Notes: generated by a model not told the origin, from the letters alone. Positions 16,959-25,829 are shown, counted from the first letter of the stretch. The stretch is 64,000 bases of DNA from Candidatus Dormiibacterota bacterium (GCA_003169845.1 PNAG01000023.1:132409-196408), one strand, 5' to 3'. Numbers and translations are program-made.

Positions 16959-17378
16959 TTGCGCAGTCATGCGGAGCCCTTTGAGTTCCATGCCACCCTC
17001 AGCCACCTCGATGAAGGATTGGAATCGCTTCATGAATCGGTGCAGCGCCTGCGTGAGTCGACCGGCCGCGGCCAGGACGACCGCAATCTCATGCATTTCG
17101 AGATCGCCCTGGCGGAGATCGGCGCCAACGTGCTCACGCACGGGCGGCCATCTGGGAACGATCCGCCGGTCGAGTACCGGCTCTGGCTCGACGACGACAC
17201 GGTTCACGCTTTGTTGGTCGATGGTGGACCCGCCGTCGATGAGGTCCTCTCACGCACGATGCCAGACCCCTCGAGCGAGGAAGGGCGCGGGCTCCCGATG
17301 GCTCGCTGGCTGCTCGACGAGCTGCTGTACAAGCGCGACGGCGAGGTCAACCGATGGCGGCTGGTGAAGCGGCTTTGA
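16959..17378 (+). CDS. Anti-sigma regulatory factor, RsbW-like HATPase
   Basis: 139 residues, an HATPase_c_2 (GHKL) domain. It has an N box in FEIALAEIGANVLTHG (the Glu and Asn pair that bind Mg-ATP), a degenerate G1-like LLVDGGPAVDEV and GRGLPMARWLLDELLY in the ATP-lid region. It would phosphorylate the STAS protein and sequester a sigma factor or another target. The start is TTG 16959, 2 nt after the STAS stop, so the pair is translationally coupled. Its end overlaps the next gene by 25 bp. The target is unknown because no sigma factor gene is present in the window. Confidence 0.88.
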   Translation: MRSHAEPFEFHATLSHLDEGLESLHESVQRLRESTGRGQDDRNLMHFEIALAEIGANVLTHGRPSGNDPPVEYRLWLDDDTVHALLVDGGPAVDEVLSRTMPDPSSEEGRGLPMARWLLDELLYKRDGEVNRWRLVKRL

Positions 17379-17602
17379 GCTCGGGGGATGAGCCGTCCGA
17401 CGAAGCGTGGCGTGTTCTGATCCACGATTTTCGCAACCTGCTCGCGGTCATCATCAACTACAGCGAGCTCATCGCCGAGGAGACTGAAGATCCGGCAGCG
17501 GTGAAGACGGACATCGGCGAGGTCCGCGCCGCCGCGGAGCGCGCCATCGCGATGACCGAAAAGCTCCGACGGCCGGCCAAGTCCGCACCGGAGACGAGCT
17601 AG
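17354..17602 (+). CDS. Stand-alone HisKA/DHp-like protein
   Basis: 82 residues, overlapping the RsbW-like gene by 25 bp. The sequence HDFRNLLAVIINYSELI matches the H box of histidine kinases (HDFRN..), and the remainder forms a second helix (DIGEVRAAAERAIAMTEKL), as expected for a dimerisation and histidine phosphotransfer hairpin. There is no ATPase domain. A separate GHKL ATPase is directly upstream and a receiver protein directly downstream. It could be a phosphotransfer protein phosphorylated in trans, or a receiver-binding adaptor such as Spo0B. That is inference; the sequence shows only the DHp-like motif and the gene order. Confidence 0.75.
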   Translation: MAAGEAALSSGDEPSDEAWRVLIHDFRNLLAVIINYSELIAEETEDPAAVKTDIGEVRAAAERAIAMTEKLRRPAKSAPETS

Positions 17603-17604
17603 CC

Positions 17605-18609
17605 GTGGACGTGGCGAACAAGGTCGGCACAGAGAAGGAGCCCTCGGTCCGCGCCTCGCTGGCTCATCGCGATGTCGTCCTGGTGGTCGATGACGACGAG
17701 CAGGTCCTCCGGCTGCTCAGGCGGGTTCTCGAGCGGGCGGGATTCGAATGTGTGCCGATCGGCAACGGCCGGTCCGCCCACGGGGCGGCGGTGGAGTGGC
17801 GCCCGGACATCATCCTGCTCGACCTCATGCTCGGCGACACCACGGGCGACCAGATCCTGGCCGAGATCCGAGGCGACTTCCGGACGCGGTTGATTCCCGT
17901 CGTGTTCCTGACCGTGCGCAGCTCGCTGAAAGACAAGGTCGAGCACCTGCTGGCGGGAGCCGACGACTACGTGACCAAACCGTTCATCCCCGAAGAGCTC
18001 GTTGCGCGCCTTCGCGCCGTGATGAGCCGCTCCACGACCACGCGAGACCTCAACCCGTTGACCGGGATGAGCGGAAACAGCGACATCCTGCGCGAGATGG
18101 GTCTCCGCCTCGCGAGCGGCGAGAGGTTCGCCTGCCTCTACCCCGACATCGACGCCTTCAAGAGCTACAACGACCACTACGGGTTCTTGCGCGGCGATGA
18201 CGTGATCAAGACCCTCGCGACCATCGTCCTCGAAGTGCTCGAAGAGAACTATTCACCGCGGCACTTTGCCGGCCACGTCGGCGGCGACGATTTCGTGATC
18301 CTGACCGACCCGAGTCTCGCCGAGACGATCGCATCGGCCGTCACGAAGCGGTTCGACGACGCAGTGCCGGCACTGTACGACCCCCAGGACCGAGAGCGCG
18401 CCTGGATCGAGTTCGAGGAGCGCAACGGCAACACGCTGCGCGCGCCGCTGGTCTCTGTGTCGATCGGGATCGTGATCGCGGAACCCGGCCGCTACACGAG
18501 TGCGGCCGCACTGGCCTCGCGAGCGGCCGAGGTGAAGGGCGTGGCCAAGCGTATGCCGGGCTCAAAATGGGTGCTGGACCGCCGCCGGCCGCCTGAGCGG
18601 TTCGCTTGA
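17605..18609 (+). CDS. Response regulator with a GGDEF-like domain
   Basis: 334 residues. Receiver at about 20-145: VVDDDEQ, phosphoacceptor Asp in ILLDLMLGD, and YVTKPF. The second domain at about 150-325 follows the diguanylate cyclase pattern (DIDAFKSYNDHYGFLRGDDVI, then HVGGDDFVIL, and VSVSIGI). The signature loop reads GGDDF instead of GG(D/E)EF, so the metal/catalytic acid is conservatively changed to Asp; activity is uncertain. No I-site RxxD precedes it in the usual place. GTG start 2 nt after the DHp-like gene, which implies co-translation and makes that protein a candidate phosphodonor. Confidence 0.88.
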   Translation: MDVANKVGTEKEPSVRASLAHRDVVLVVDDDEQVLRLLRRVLERAGFECVPIGNGRSAHGAAVEWRPDIILLDLMLGDTTGDQILAEIRGDFRTRLIPVVFLTVRSSLKDKVEHLLAGADDYVTKPFIPEELVARLRAVMSRSTTTRDLNPLTGMSGNSDILREMGLRLASGERFACLYPDIDAFKSYNDHYGFLRGDDVIKTLATIVLEVLEENYSPRHFAGHVGGDDFVILTDPSLAETIASAVTKRFDDAVPALYDPQDRERAWIEFEERNGNTLRAPLVSVSIGIVIAEPGRYTSAAALASRAAEVKGVAKRMPGSKWVLDRRRPPERFA

Positions 18610-18640
18610 TGTTCAGCGGGCTGAATCGCCGCAACCCGGT

Positions 18641-18648
18641 GCTAGCAT
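18641..18648 (+). promoter_or_regulatory. Putative extended -10 (TGC TAGCAT) for the cpaF fusion
   Basis: TGCTAGCAT has the TGn extension. Transcription would start near 18655, about 43 nt before the ATG, leaving room for GAGGA about 8 nt upstream of it. A short frame from GTG 18651 or 18666 ends in the ATGA of the start codon. Confidence 0.4.
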
Positions 18649-18697
18649 CCGTGGGGCCAAAAGCCGTGAACCCACCCACGCCCTCGAGGACAAGCCC

Positions 18698-21600
18698 ATG
18701 AGCGAGGTCATAACCACCTCGCCGGAAATCCCGGAACGGATCCCGGAGGCCACGCCGGTGCCGGGGTCGAACGGCGCTCCCATGCCGCGCAGTCCCCGAT
18801 TCAAGATCACCGTCCACCGGCTCGACGGCGGTCTGGAGGAAGGCGCTTCGGACGAGCGCGCGCTCAGCCCACAGGGCTACCCGATCTACAACCCCTCCGA
18901 CGCGGACCGTCCGCGGTGGATCCCTGCACGAGACATCAAGTACGTGGTCTTCGGCTCGGTCGAGGATCCAGACCTCGAAGCCGACCCTGGCGACAAGAGC
19001 TCGTCACGCAAAGCGATCCTTCGGTTCCGCGATGGCGAATGGATTGCCGCCTACATCGACCCCGGGCAGCCGCCCGACAGCGAGGGCGTGGCGATCAAGA
19101 TCCGGCTCACCGAACGCCAGCGTGTGATCGCGGCGCTCGCCGCGTCGCCCTCACTGCTCGAGATGCAGTTCGTCGACATGTGGGCAGCGCCCGCGGCGAC
19201 ACAGCAGCCTCAGCGCCGCCGCTCAGACATAGTCGAGGCTGCCGCGAGGTCGGGACGCGACCTGGGCAAGCTCGCCAACGACTTTCGCGATCGTCTCGCG
19301 CTCATCCGAGACGTCGGCCTCACGACAGGCGACACGCTCGCCTTCTCGCGCGCTGTGCGCTCACACCTCGATCGCTTCCTCGCCGAAGACGGCATCGAGC
19401 TCAACTCTCAAGAGAAGTCCGCGCTGGCCGACATCATCCTGCGCGCCGCGGTCGGGTACGGCCCGCTCGACAGCCTTTTGCACGACCGTTCCGTGAGCGA
19501 GATCATGGTCAACGGCCCGGACCAGGTGTTCATCGAGCGGCGCGGCGTCCTGACGAAGGCCGACGTGCGGTTCGAGGACGAGAACCAGCTGCTGGAGACG
19601 ATCCGGCGCATGGTCGCGACCACCGGGCGTCACATCGACGGCCTGAACCCCATGGTCGACGCGCGGCTTCCGGACGGCAGCCGCGTCAACGCGATCATCC
19701 GGCCCGCGGCCATTCACGGCGCCGCCCTGACGATCCGGAAGTTCAAGGACGCCGTGCTGGGCATGGAAGACCTGACCCGCGAGGGCAGCCTCAGCCCCGC
19801 GATGGCCGAGTTCCTCCAGGCCGCCGTGCTCGGCCGCATGAACATCCTGGTCTCCGGTGGAACCGGCTCGGGCAAGACGACGACTCTGAACGTGATCGCG
19901 CGTTTCATTCCGCACAACCAGCGAGTGATCACGATCGAGGACGCGGCCGAGCTGCAGATCGACCACCCGCATGTGATCGCGCTCGAGCACAGGCCGCCCA
20001 ACGTTGAGGGCAAGGGCGAGCTCACCATCCGGCAGCTTCTGCGCAACAGCCTCCGGATGCGGCCCGACCGGATCCTGGTCGGTGAGGTGCGCGGCGCCGA
20101 GGCCCTCGACATGCTGCAGGCAATGAACACCGGCCACGACGGGAGCATGTCGACGATCCACTCGAACTCCGCACGCGACGCCCTCTCACGTCTCGAGACG
20201 ATGGTGATGATGGCCTCGATCGACATCCCGTTCGAAGCCGTCCGGGCGCAGATCGCGTCAGCGGTCAACCTGATCGTCCACCAGGCGCGCATGCCTGACG
20301 GCCGACGCAAGGTCGCCCAGATCGCCGAGGTGGTGGGCTACGACGCCAACGGCGCGATCCTTCGCGACATCTTCTTGCTCGGCATGGGCGAAGACCTCCG
20401 GCTCGAGTACAACGCGACGGGTTACGTCCCGACCTCGCTCGACAAGGCCGCGTTCTATGGCGTCCAGGTCAACCAGGACCTGTTCGACCCGGTCAAGTCG
20501 AGATTCGTTCCCGCCGGCTCGGACAGCATGATGCCCGTCGTCAAGGACCCGCTCATGAGCGGCCAGCGCGGAAGCGGAGAGAACGTGGTCCGACAGGTGG
20601 TCGTCGTGCCGTTCAGCTCGGACCGCCCAGGCCAGGCGCAGCAACAGCAGACGCACACGGTCCAGTCGTCCGCGTCGCAGCAGCCCAGCACGATGGCATC
20701 GACGCCGGAGATGCAGGAGGAGATGCGCAAGCTGATCGACGCCGCCCGCTCGGCGGTCGCCGACCTGCAGGCCGCTGCGCCCACTCCCCAGCCCGAACCA
20801 CAAGCCACACCTGCGCCGGTGGTGCCGATCGCCTCGAGCGAGCAGCCCCAACCCGCGCCGCAGGCGCATGCGCCGTCCACGGCGCCCGCGTTCGCTCCTC
20901 AGGTGGTGTACCCGCAAGGGCCGGCTCCGCAGGTGGTCTACCCGCAAGGGCCGGCTCCCGAGGTGGTCTACCCGCAAGGACCGGCTCCCCAGGGGCCTGT
21001 CGCCTTCCAGGGGCAGGAGCCCATGCATGCCGAGTCGAACGTCAACGCCAGCCAGGCCCTGCAAGCCGCTACCGCGATGGCGCGCGCCACGACGGCGCTG
21101 GGCAACCTCGCCGCCGCGAACAGCGGCTACGTGGGCATGCTGCCCACGGTTCGGGGCGCCGACGGCGTGGGACCGGCCGGGGCGACTCGCCGTATCGGCG
21201 CGGTGATCGAAAGCCTGATCACTCGCCGGAACCTCAATCTGCGCCTCGCCCCCGCGATCACGCAGGCGTTCGAAGGCGCCGAGCTGAAGGGCAGCGACTA
21301 CGCCCCAGAGAACAAGATCAGTAAAGAGTCGGCGGGGCGCGAGCTCCGGCAGGCGGTTGAGGCAGGCCTTCTGCAAACGGTCCGCTACCCGCAGGGCGAG
21401 GCTGGGTTCAAAGCCTCGCAAGACCTCCTACGCGCGGTGGCGGAGGGCCTCGGCCAGCCGGTCAATGCGTCGGCTCCGCTGACGCCGGAGACGATCATCG
21501 GCAGCCTGGCGATCGGGCAGACCGAGGGCACCGTGACCATCATGTTCACGGACGTCGAGGGCTCGACCCGCCTGCTTTCGACCCGTGGCTTCACAGAGTC

Positions 21601-23662
21601 GCACGAGATCATGAGGGCGTACGAGACGATCATCGACGAGAAGGTCGCGGAGCACGCGGGCCGCAGGATCAAAGGCCTCGGCGACGGCTTCATGATCAGC
21701 TTTGGCTCGGTTCGCCACGGCGTCGAATGCGCGCTCGACATCCAGCGCTCGATCGCCGAGTACAGCAAGCAAAACCCGGAGCGCAAGGTCAAGGTTCGCA
21801 TCGGCCTCAACACCGGCGAGGTCGTCGAGGAGGCGGGCGATATCTTCGGCGCCGCCGTCAACGTCGCCGCTCGCGTCGCGAGCAAGGCGCGAGGCGGAGA
21901 GATCCTGGTCTCGGATGTCGTCCGGCAGCTCGTCGGGCCAGTTTCCGAGATGACGTTCGACTACCGCGGACGCTACAAGCTCAAAGGATTCCCCGACCGG
22001 TGGCGTCTCCATCAGGTTACGCCGGGCGAGGTGAAGGAGGCTCCCCGGGCGCTCCCCAGCGGGGATGGCTTCGTCGGCCGCGAGCAGGAACGCCTCGACA
22101 TCCGGATGCTGCTCGACCGGGCGATGACCGGGTCGGGCGGCGTGCTGTTCCTCACCGGTGCGCCGGGCATCGGGGTATCGAGGCTGGCCTCAGAGGTGGC
22201 CGGCGAAGCGGCGACCAAGGGCTGGGTCGTCCTCAGCGGCCGCTGCGTGGAACACGACGGAACTCCGTACGCACCATTCCGTGAGGTGCTCGCCACGGCG
22301 GTGGCCGGTGGTACGTCCAAGTCGCTGCAGGAGGCCGCAGGCGCCAACGGTCCGCTGCTGTCGCAGCTCGTGCCGAGCCTGCGCCAGAAGGTCCGCGGCA
22401 TGCCCGCCCAGGTCGAAGTCAGCGCCGACAAGCTCCGCGAGCAGCTCTTCAGAGCCGTCTTCGACTTCCTGACGGACGTGCAGGCGAAGAAGCCGTTGCT
22501 CCTCGTCCTCGACGACCTCCAGTGGGCGGATGAGGCCACGGTGCTCCTGCTTCGCGACCTGGCGGAAAGGGTCGGAGGCAGCCATATGGTCGTGATCGGC
22601 ACCTACTGGGACTCCGAGCTCGACTCCTCGCGTCCCTTCGGCTCGGTGCTGTCGCGCCTGCTGCGCCGGCGCCGCGCGCAACGCATCAACCTCGGCCCTC
22701 TCTCCGACCGCGACGTCGAGAGAATCGTGGCGGGCCTCGCCGAAACGCTGCTCACGCCGATCCAGCTGATGGGAATCCAGGCCGCGACCGAAGGCAACCC
22801 GCTCTTCGTCGAGCAGTCGACCCTTTACATGGCGGAGTCCGAAACCATGCTCGGCGGCACCGCCCGCGCGCAGGCCAGCTTCACCGAAGAGGACCTCGAG
22901 CTCGCGCAGAGCGTGCGCGGCCTCATCGGCCGCCGCCTGGAGCGGCTGAGCGAGCCCGCGCAAAGGATGCTCGTCGCGGCCGCCGTGGTCGGGCGCGATT
23001 TCGACCTCGCGCTGCTCGAGGCGTTCGGCGAGCTTTCGGGTCACGAGCTCCGCGACGCGCTCGAAGAGGCGACCCGAGGCCGCTTCCTCATCGCTGCCGG
23101 GCCGGACCGCTACCGGTTCGCGCACGACCTCGTGCGGAAGCGGGTGCTGGCGGTGCTTCCCCTTCCTCGCCTGCAGGCTTACCACCTGGCGGTGGCGGAC
23201 ACACTGGAACGGGTCTACGGCAAGAGCGCGCCCGAGCGCGCCGGCGAGATCGGGAACCACCTCTACCAGGCCGGCACGGCCGCCGATCCGCTCCGCACCG
23301 CCACGTTCTTGAGCCTCGCCGCAAGGAACGCGCTGGCCGTGGGCGCCTTCGAGGAGGTCCAACGGCTGCTCGAGGAGGCGCTCGCCCTGCTGCCGGCGGA
23401 CAGCAAGCGCGACCGCGCTGACGCTCTCTCGATGCGCGGTCAGGCGTTCTGGGGCCTTGGGCGCATCGACGACGCCAAGCAGGCACTGAAGAGCGCCGCT
23501 CACCGATACGAAGAGCTCGGAGACGAGAAGGCGGCTGCGGGGATCCACGCGCGGCTTGCACGCCTGGAGCTGGGGAACGCGAAGCCGGCGCTGAGCGAAC
23601 CGGAGCCGGTTGCGCCTCCCGAGGCTTCACCCGACGCCGCCGAGACCGAACCGGTCAGCTAG
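18698..23662 (+). CDS. CpaF/TadA-type secretion ATPase fused to adenylate cyclase, AAA and TPR domains
   Basis: 1654 residues in one uninterrupted frame; ATG at 18698 with GAGGA 8 nt upstream. Residues 80-165: small domain of PilZ-like or DUF style. Residues 175-560: CpaF/TadA ATPase with Walker A SGGTGSGKTTT near 386, TIEDAAELQ, the GEVRGAEALDML box and TIHSN. A Pro/Gln-rich linker has three VVYPQGPAP repeats near 735-765. Residues 943-1110: class III cyclase with the metal-binding Asp in MFTDVEGSTRL, KGLGDGF and NVAARV, so it looks active. Residues 1120-1400: AAA_16-like module whose P-loop reads GAPGIGVSR, with Val where Lys is needed, plus Walker B LLLVLDDLQWAD. The C-terminus has TPR-like helices. 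Cyclase-AAA-TPR proteins are normally separate. Fusion to a pilus motor suggests coupling of cAMP signalling to secretion. Confidence 0.92.
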   Translation: MSEVITTSPEIPERIPEATPVPGSNGAPMPRSPRFKITVHRLDGGLEEGASDERALSPQGYPIYNPSDADRPRWIPARDIKYVVFGSVEDPDLEADPGDKSSSRKAILRFRDGEWIAAYIDPGQPPDSEGVAIKIRLTERQRVIAALAASPSLLEMQFVDMWAAPAATQQPQRRRSDIVEAAARSGRDLGKLANDFRDRLALIRDVGLTTGDTLAFSRAVRSHLDRFLAEDGIELNSQEKSALADIILRAAVGYGPLDSLLHDRSVSEIMVNGPDQVFIERRGVLTKADVRFEDENQLLETIRRMVATTGRHIDGLNPMVDARLPDGSRVNAIIRPAAIHGAALTIRKFKDAVLGMEDLTREGSLSPAMAEFLQAAVLGRMNILVSGGTGSGKTTTLNVIARFIPHNQRVITIEDAAELQIDHPHVIALEHRPPNVEGKGELTIRQLLRNSLRMRPDRILVGEVRGAEALDMLQAMNTGHDGSMSTIHSNSARDALSRLETMVMMASIDIPFEAVRAQIASAVNLIVHQARMPDGRRKVAQIAEVVGYDANGAILRDIFLLGMGEDLRLEYNATGYVPTSLDKAAFYGVQVNQDLFDPVKSRFVPAGSDSMMPVVKDPLMSGQRGSGENVVRQVVVVPFSSDRPGQAQQQQTHTVQSSASQQPSTMASTPEMQEEMRKLIDAARSAVADLQAAAPTPQPEPQATPAPVVPIASSEQPQPAPQAHAPSTAPAFAPQVVYPQGPAPQVVYPQGPAPEVVYPQGPAPQGPVAFQGQEPMHAESNVNASQALQAATAMARATTALGNLAAANSGYVGMLPTVRGADGVGPAGATRRIGAVIESLITRRNLNLRLAPAITQAFEGAELKGSDYAPENKISKESAGRELRQAVEAGLLQTVRYPQGEAGFKASQDLLRAVAEGLGQPVNASAPLTPETIIGSLAIGQTEGTVTIMFTDVEGSTRLLSTRGFTESHEIMRAYETIIDEKVAEHAGRRIKGLGDGFMISFGSVRHGVECALDIQRSIAEYSKQNPERKVKVRIGLNTGEVVEEAGDIFGAAVNVAARVASKARGGEILVSDVVRQLVGPVSEMTFDYRGRYKLKGFPDRWRLHQVTPGEVKEAPRALPSGDGFVGREQERLDIRMLLDRAMTGSGGVLFLTGAPGIGVSRLASEVAGEAATKGWVVLSGRCVEHDGTPYAPFREVLATAVAGGTSKSLQEAAGANGPLLSQLVPSLRQKVRGMPAQVEVSADKLREQLFRAVFDFLTDVQAKKPLLLVLDDLQWADEATVLLLRDLAERVGGSHMVVIGTYWDSELDSSRPFGSVLSRLLRRRRAQRINLGPLSDRDVERIVAGLAETLLTPIQLMGIQAATEGNPLFVEQSTLYMAESETMLGGTARAQASFTEEDLELAQSVRGLIGRRLERLSEPAQRMLVAAAVVGRDFDLALLEAFGELSGHELRDALEEATRGRFLIAAGPDRYRFAHDLVRKRVLAVLPLPRLQAYHLAVADTLERVYGKSAPERAGEIGNHLYQAGTAADPLRTATFLSLAARNALAVGAFEEVQRLLEEALALLPADSKRDRADALSMRGQAFWGLGRIDDAKQALKSAAHRYEELGDEKAAAGIHARLARLELGNAKPALSEPEPVAPPEASPDAAETEPVS
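20900..20989 (+). repeat. Three tandem 30-bp repeats in the linker of the cpaF fusion
   Basis: Three 30-bp units (20900-20929, 20930-20959, 20960-20989) differ at only a few positions and each encodes a ten-residue unit built on VVYPQGPAP. They lie in the disordered Pro/Gln linker between the ATPase and the cyclase. Confidence 0.85.
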
Positions 23663-25829
23663 TCAGCAGGCTCGCGGGGGGCACCGGCGAGTAGCCGGAG
23701 TTGAACCTGATGGTCGGCATCGTTCCGGTGAAGCTGATCAATTTGCCGATGACTCCGCCCACCGCCCCCGACTCGAATGAATAGCCGGAAGGCACATTGA
23801 CCGAGGCCGCGGGAGCGTAGACGAGGCCGATATAGGCCGAGTTGCCGTTGGCGCCCAGCGTGACCCCGCAGCTGTTGACCGGCGGCGAGCCGGAGCCCGG
23901 CTGGTAGACCGACATCCAGTTGTACTGGTAGCCGCTGAACACGTATGTGTCTGCATTGTTGGTGCTGTTCATGCACCCGCCGGACGGCAGGTAGAAGACA
24001 ACTGCGCCCGGCGTCACGGGTCCGGGACAGGTGACGTAAACGCCGCCCGCGGACTCGCAGTTGTTCTCGTTCGCCCGGTCGCCCGCCGAGCCGGCCAGTC
24101 GTGGCGGGTTCTGATTGGGAAGGCTGCCGGCTAGCGGTGCGATCTCGCTGTTGGGTGGATAGGACCGGATCGTCCCCGCCGCCGCCAGCGCGTTGGGAGC
24201 GAAAGACCCGAGGTCGTTGCCGTCTAACGTGATCGACTCGTGCCCGAGCGAGCAGCCAAGACCGGTGAACAAAGGGCACGGAGAGGTGTTGGTGTTGGCC
24301 ACGGTGACGCTGACTGGCAGATTCTGGACCAGACCGAATGGTCCGCCGCAGCCGTTGCCGGGAGGGGCGGCATAGATGTTGTAACCACTTGCGCCTGGCA
24401 CGTTGCTGACGGCTATCTGCACGTTCTCGCCATTGTTCGGGACGTGCTGCACGTAGCACATCGACGGCGCGCTCTCACGTGGATAGGAAAGGCCGTTGAA
24501 CGTGTCGGTCCGGGTCGAGGTCAGAACGAAAGACCAATCGCCCGTCGGGATCCCTCTGGGTCCGTCGACAAGGCTGACCTGCACCCCGCCGTCACAACCG
24601 ACGTTGTTGGTGTTCCAGAACTGGTGCGTCGAGCGCACAGTGTTGTCCGATGCGCTTGGCTCGTCCGGCGGCTTGAGCTCATTGCTGATGAAGTCGGCGG
24701 TATTGGGGTAGCCCGCCTGCCAGTCGTACACACCGCCGCTCAAAAACCAGCAAAACCCGTTGCCGAAGCCGGGAATCCCGGCGTATACCCCGGGGGTGAG
24801 CACCAGCGCTCCGCCGCCCACCGGCACGCTGTGGCCGCCTCCGACCACAACAGGGGCCGGGAAGTTCGGATCAACGAATCTGAAACCGGACCGCGTCGCC
24901 CCGGCCACGTCCGGGTACGAGCATGGGGTGGACACGCCGCTTGGGTAACAGGCGGTGGTCACGGAACCCGGGATGGGCGACTGGCAGCGGGCGTAGATGT
25001 CGCCGGTGACCCGGACGGCGCCGCTCGAGACTGAGACCGCGCCGCTGGAGACCACGTCCCCGATGACGTTAAGCGTGCCGGTGCCGTTGACGGTGATCGC
25101 ATTGCCGCCGGCACCCCCGCATCCGGCCTGGTCGAGCGCCGCTACGGCCGGCGTGAAGAGCAGGTTGTTGACGCTGCCCGAAGCGCCGCCGGAGATTGTC
25201 GGGCTCGCGCCGTTGGTCAGGATCTTGGCGAACTCGAGCTGCAGCGAACGCGTCGCTGACAGCGTGAAGCGGCTTCCTCGCGGCCCCAGGTACGAGACGA
25301 CCTGGGTCAGTACGGTGCCGTCCGAGTAAGTGCAGGTCACAGTGACCGGAGATGCGCCGGGACTCCCATAACTGGAACACGAGGGCGCCGAGTAGAGCCG
25401 CAAGTTGGTCCCGAAGATCCCGGAGGCCGCTTGCTCCGCGGAGACGTAGTTGCCCGTCGTCTGCAGCTTGTCGCCGGCGGCGAGTGCCGCGGAGTCGACC
25501 GCAGCCTGGAGGTCGCGGCGCACCGCGTAGGCGCGCGAGCCGTCGATGGCCAGGGCGGTCATTCCGATCACCACGGCGAGCATGATCGCGATCAGCACGA
25601 TCGCCTGCCCCCTTTGAAAGCGCGGGGAAGGACAGTTGTCCTCCCCCGCGGGACCCCCTCCTCTCCTCGGCAACGTATGGAGGCGCCTAGAAGTGGCAGG
25701 CTTGGGTGACGGCCGGAGTAAATCCGGCCTAAAGCTCCACCTCGCTTTGTCTGCGAGCATGGTCGCGATCAGCGCGATTGCCTGCCTCCGCTGGTTCCTG
25801 CGGCACAACGCGGTTCCGAGGGAGATCAT
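23655..25829 (-). CDS. TadE/TadG-like pseudopilin or surface protein, copy 2, with a repeat-encoded N-terminal extension
   Basis: 724 residues. The hydrophobic pseudopilin-type segment is QRGQAIVLIAIMLAVVIGMT at about residue 70, followed by the TadG-like DGSRAYAVRRDLQAAVDSAALAAGD. The long C-terminal region is secreted, Cys-containing and rich in Gly, Asn, Ser and Pro, with a polymer-forming-like stretch near 235-290 and FSGYQYNWMSVYQPG near the end. The ATG overlaps the previous gene's stop (TGATG), so the protein begins with a short partial copy of the same segment (RRQAIALIATML) and then about 40 residues encoded by the intergenic repeat. Internal initiation near residue 68 is an alternative, but no canonical codon is well placed. 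It ends 8 bp inside the cpaF fusion, convergently. Confidence 0.82.
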   Translation of the reverse strand: MISLGTALCRRNQRRQAIALIATMLADKARWSFRPDLLRPSPKPATSRRLHTLPRRGGGPAGEDNCPSPRFQRGQAIVLIAIMLAVVIGMTALAIDGSRAYAVRRDLQAAVDSAALAAGDKLQTTGNYVSAEQAASGIFGTNLRLYSAPSCSSYGSPGASPVTVTCTYSDGTVLTQVVSYLGPRGSRFTLSATRSLQLEFAKILTNGASPTISGGASGSVNNLLFTPAVAALDQAGCGGAGGNAITVNGTGTLNVIGDVVSSGAVSVSSGAVRVTGDIYARCQSPIPGSVTTACYPSGVSTPCSYPDVAGATRSGFRFVDPNFPAPVVVGGGHSVPVGGGALVLTPGVYAGIPGFGNGFCWFLSGGVYDWQAGYPNTADFISNELKPPDEPSASDNTVRSTHQFWNTNNVGCDGGVQVSLVDGPRGIPTGDWSFVLTSTRTDTFNGLSYPRESAPSMCYVQHVPNNGENVQIAVSNVPGASGYNIYAAPPGNGCGGPFGLVQNLPVSVTVANTNTSPCPLFTGLGCSLGHESITLDGNDLGSFAPNALAAAGTIRSYPPNSEIAPLAGSLPNQNPPRLAGSAGDRANENNCESAGGVYVTCPGPVTPGAVVFYLPSGGCMNSTNNADTYVFSGYQYNWMSVYQPGSGSPPVNSCGVTLGANGNSAYIGLVYAPAASVNVPSGYSFESGAVGGVIGKLISFTGTMPTIRFNSGYSPVPPASLLTS
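25615..25740 (-). repeat. Structured intergenic repeat, copy B (inside the extended reading frame)
   Basis: About 120 bp almost identical to copy A at 27797-27925. Landmarks: hairpin GCGGGGAAGGAC-AGTT-GTCCTCCCCCGC, a GGAGGCGCC segment, and the hairpin GGCCGGA-GTAAA-TCCGGCC at 25711-25729. It is flanked by imperfect direct repeats of about 40 bp that encode the QAIALIATML and QAIVLIAIML segments. Confidence 0.75.

Noticed and set aside
18651-18701. Short leader frame ending in the ATGA of the cpaF fusion
   Set aside because: It begins too close to the -10 box, and the fusion has its own GAGGA ribosome site; probably chance.
22190-23548. Long minus-strand frame (452 codons) across the cpaF fusion
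   Set aside because: Antisense to the AAA/TPR part of the fusion; no family features and shadow-like composition.
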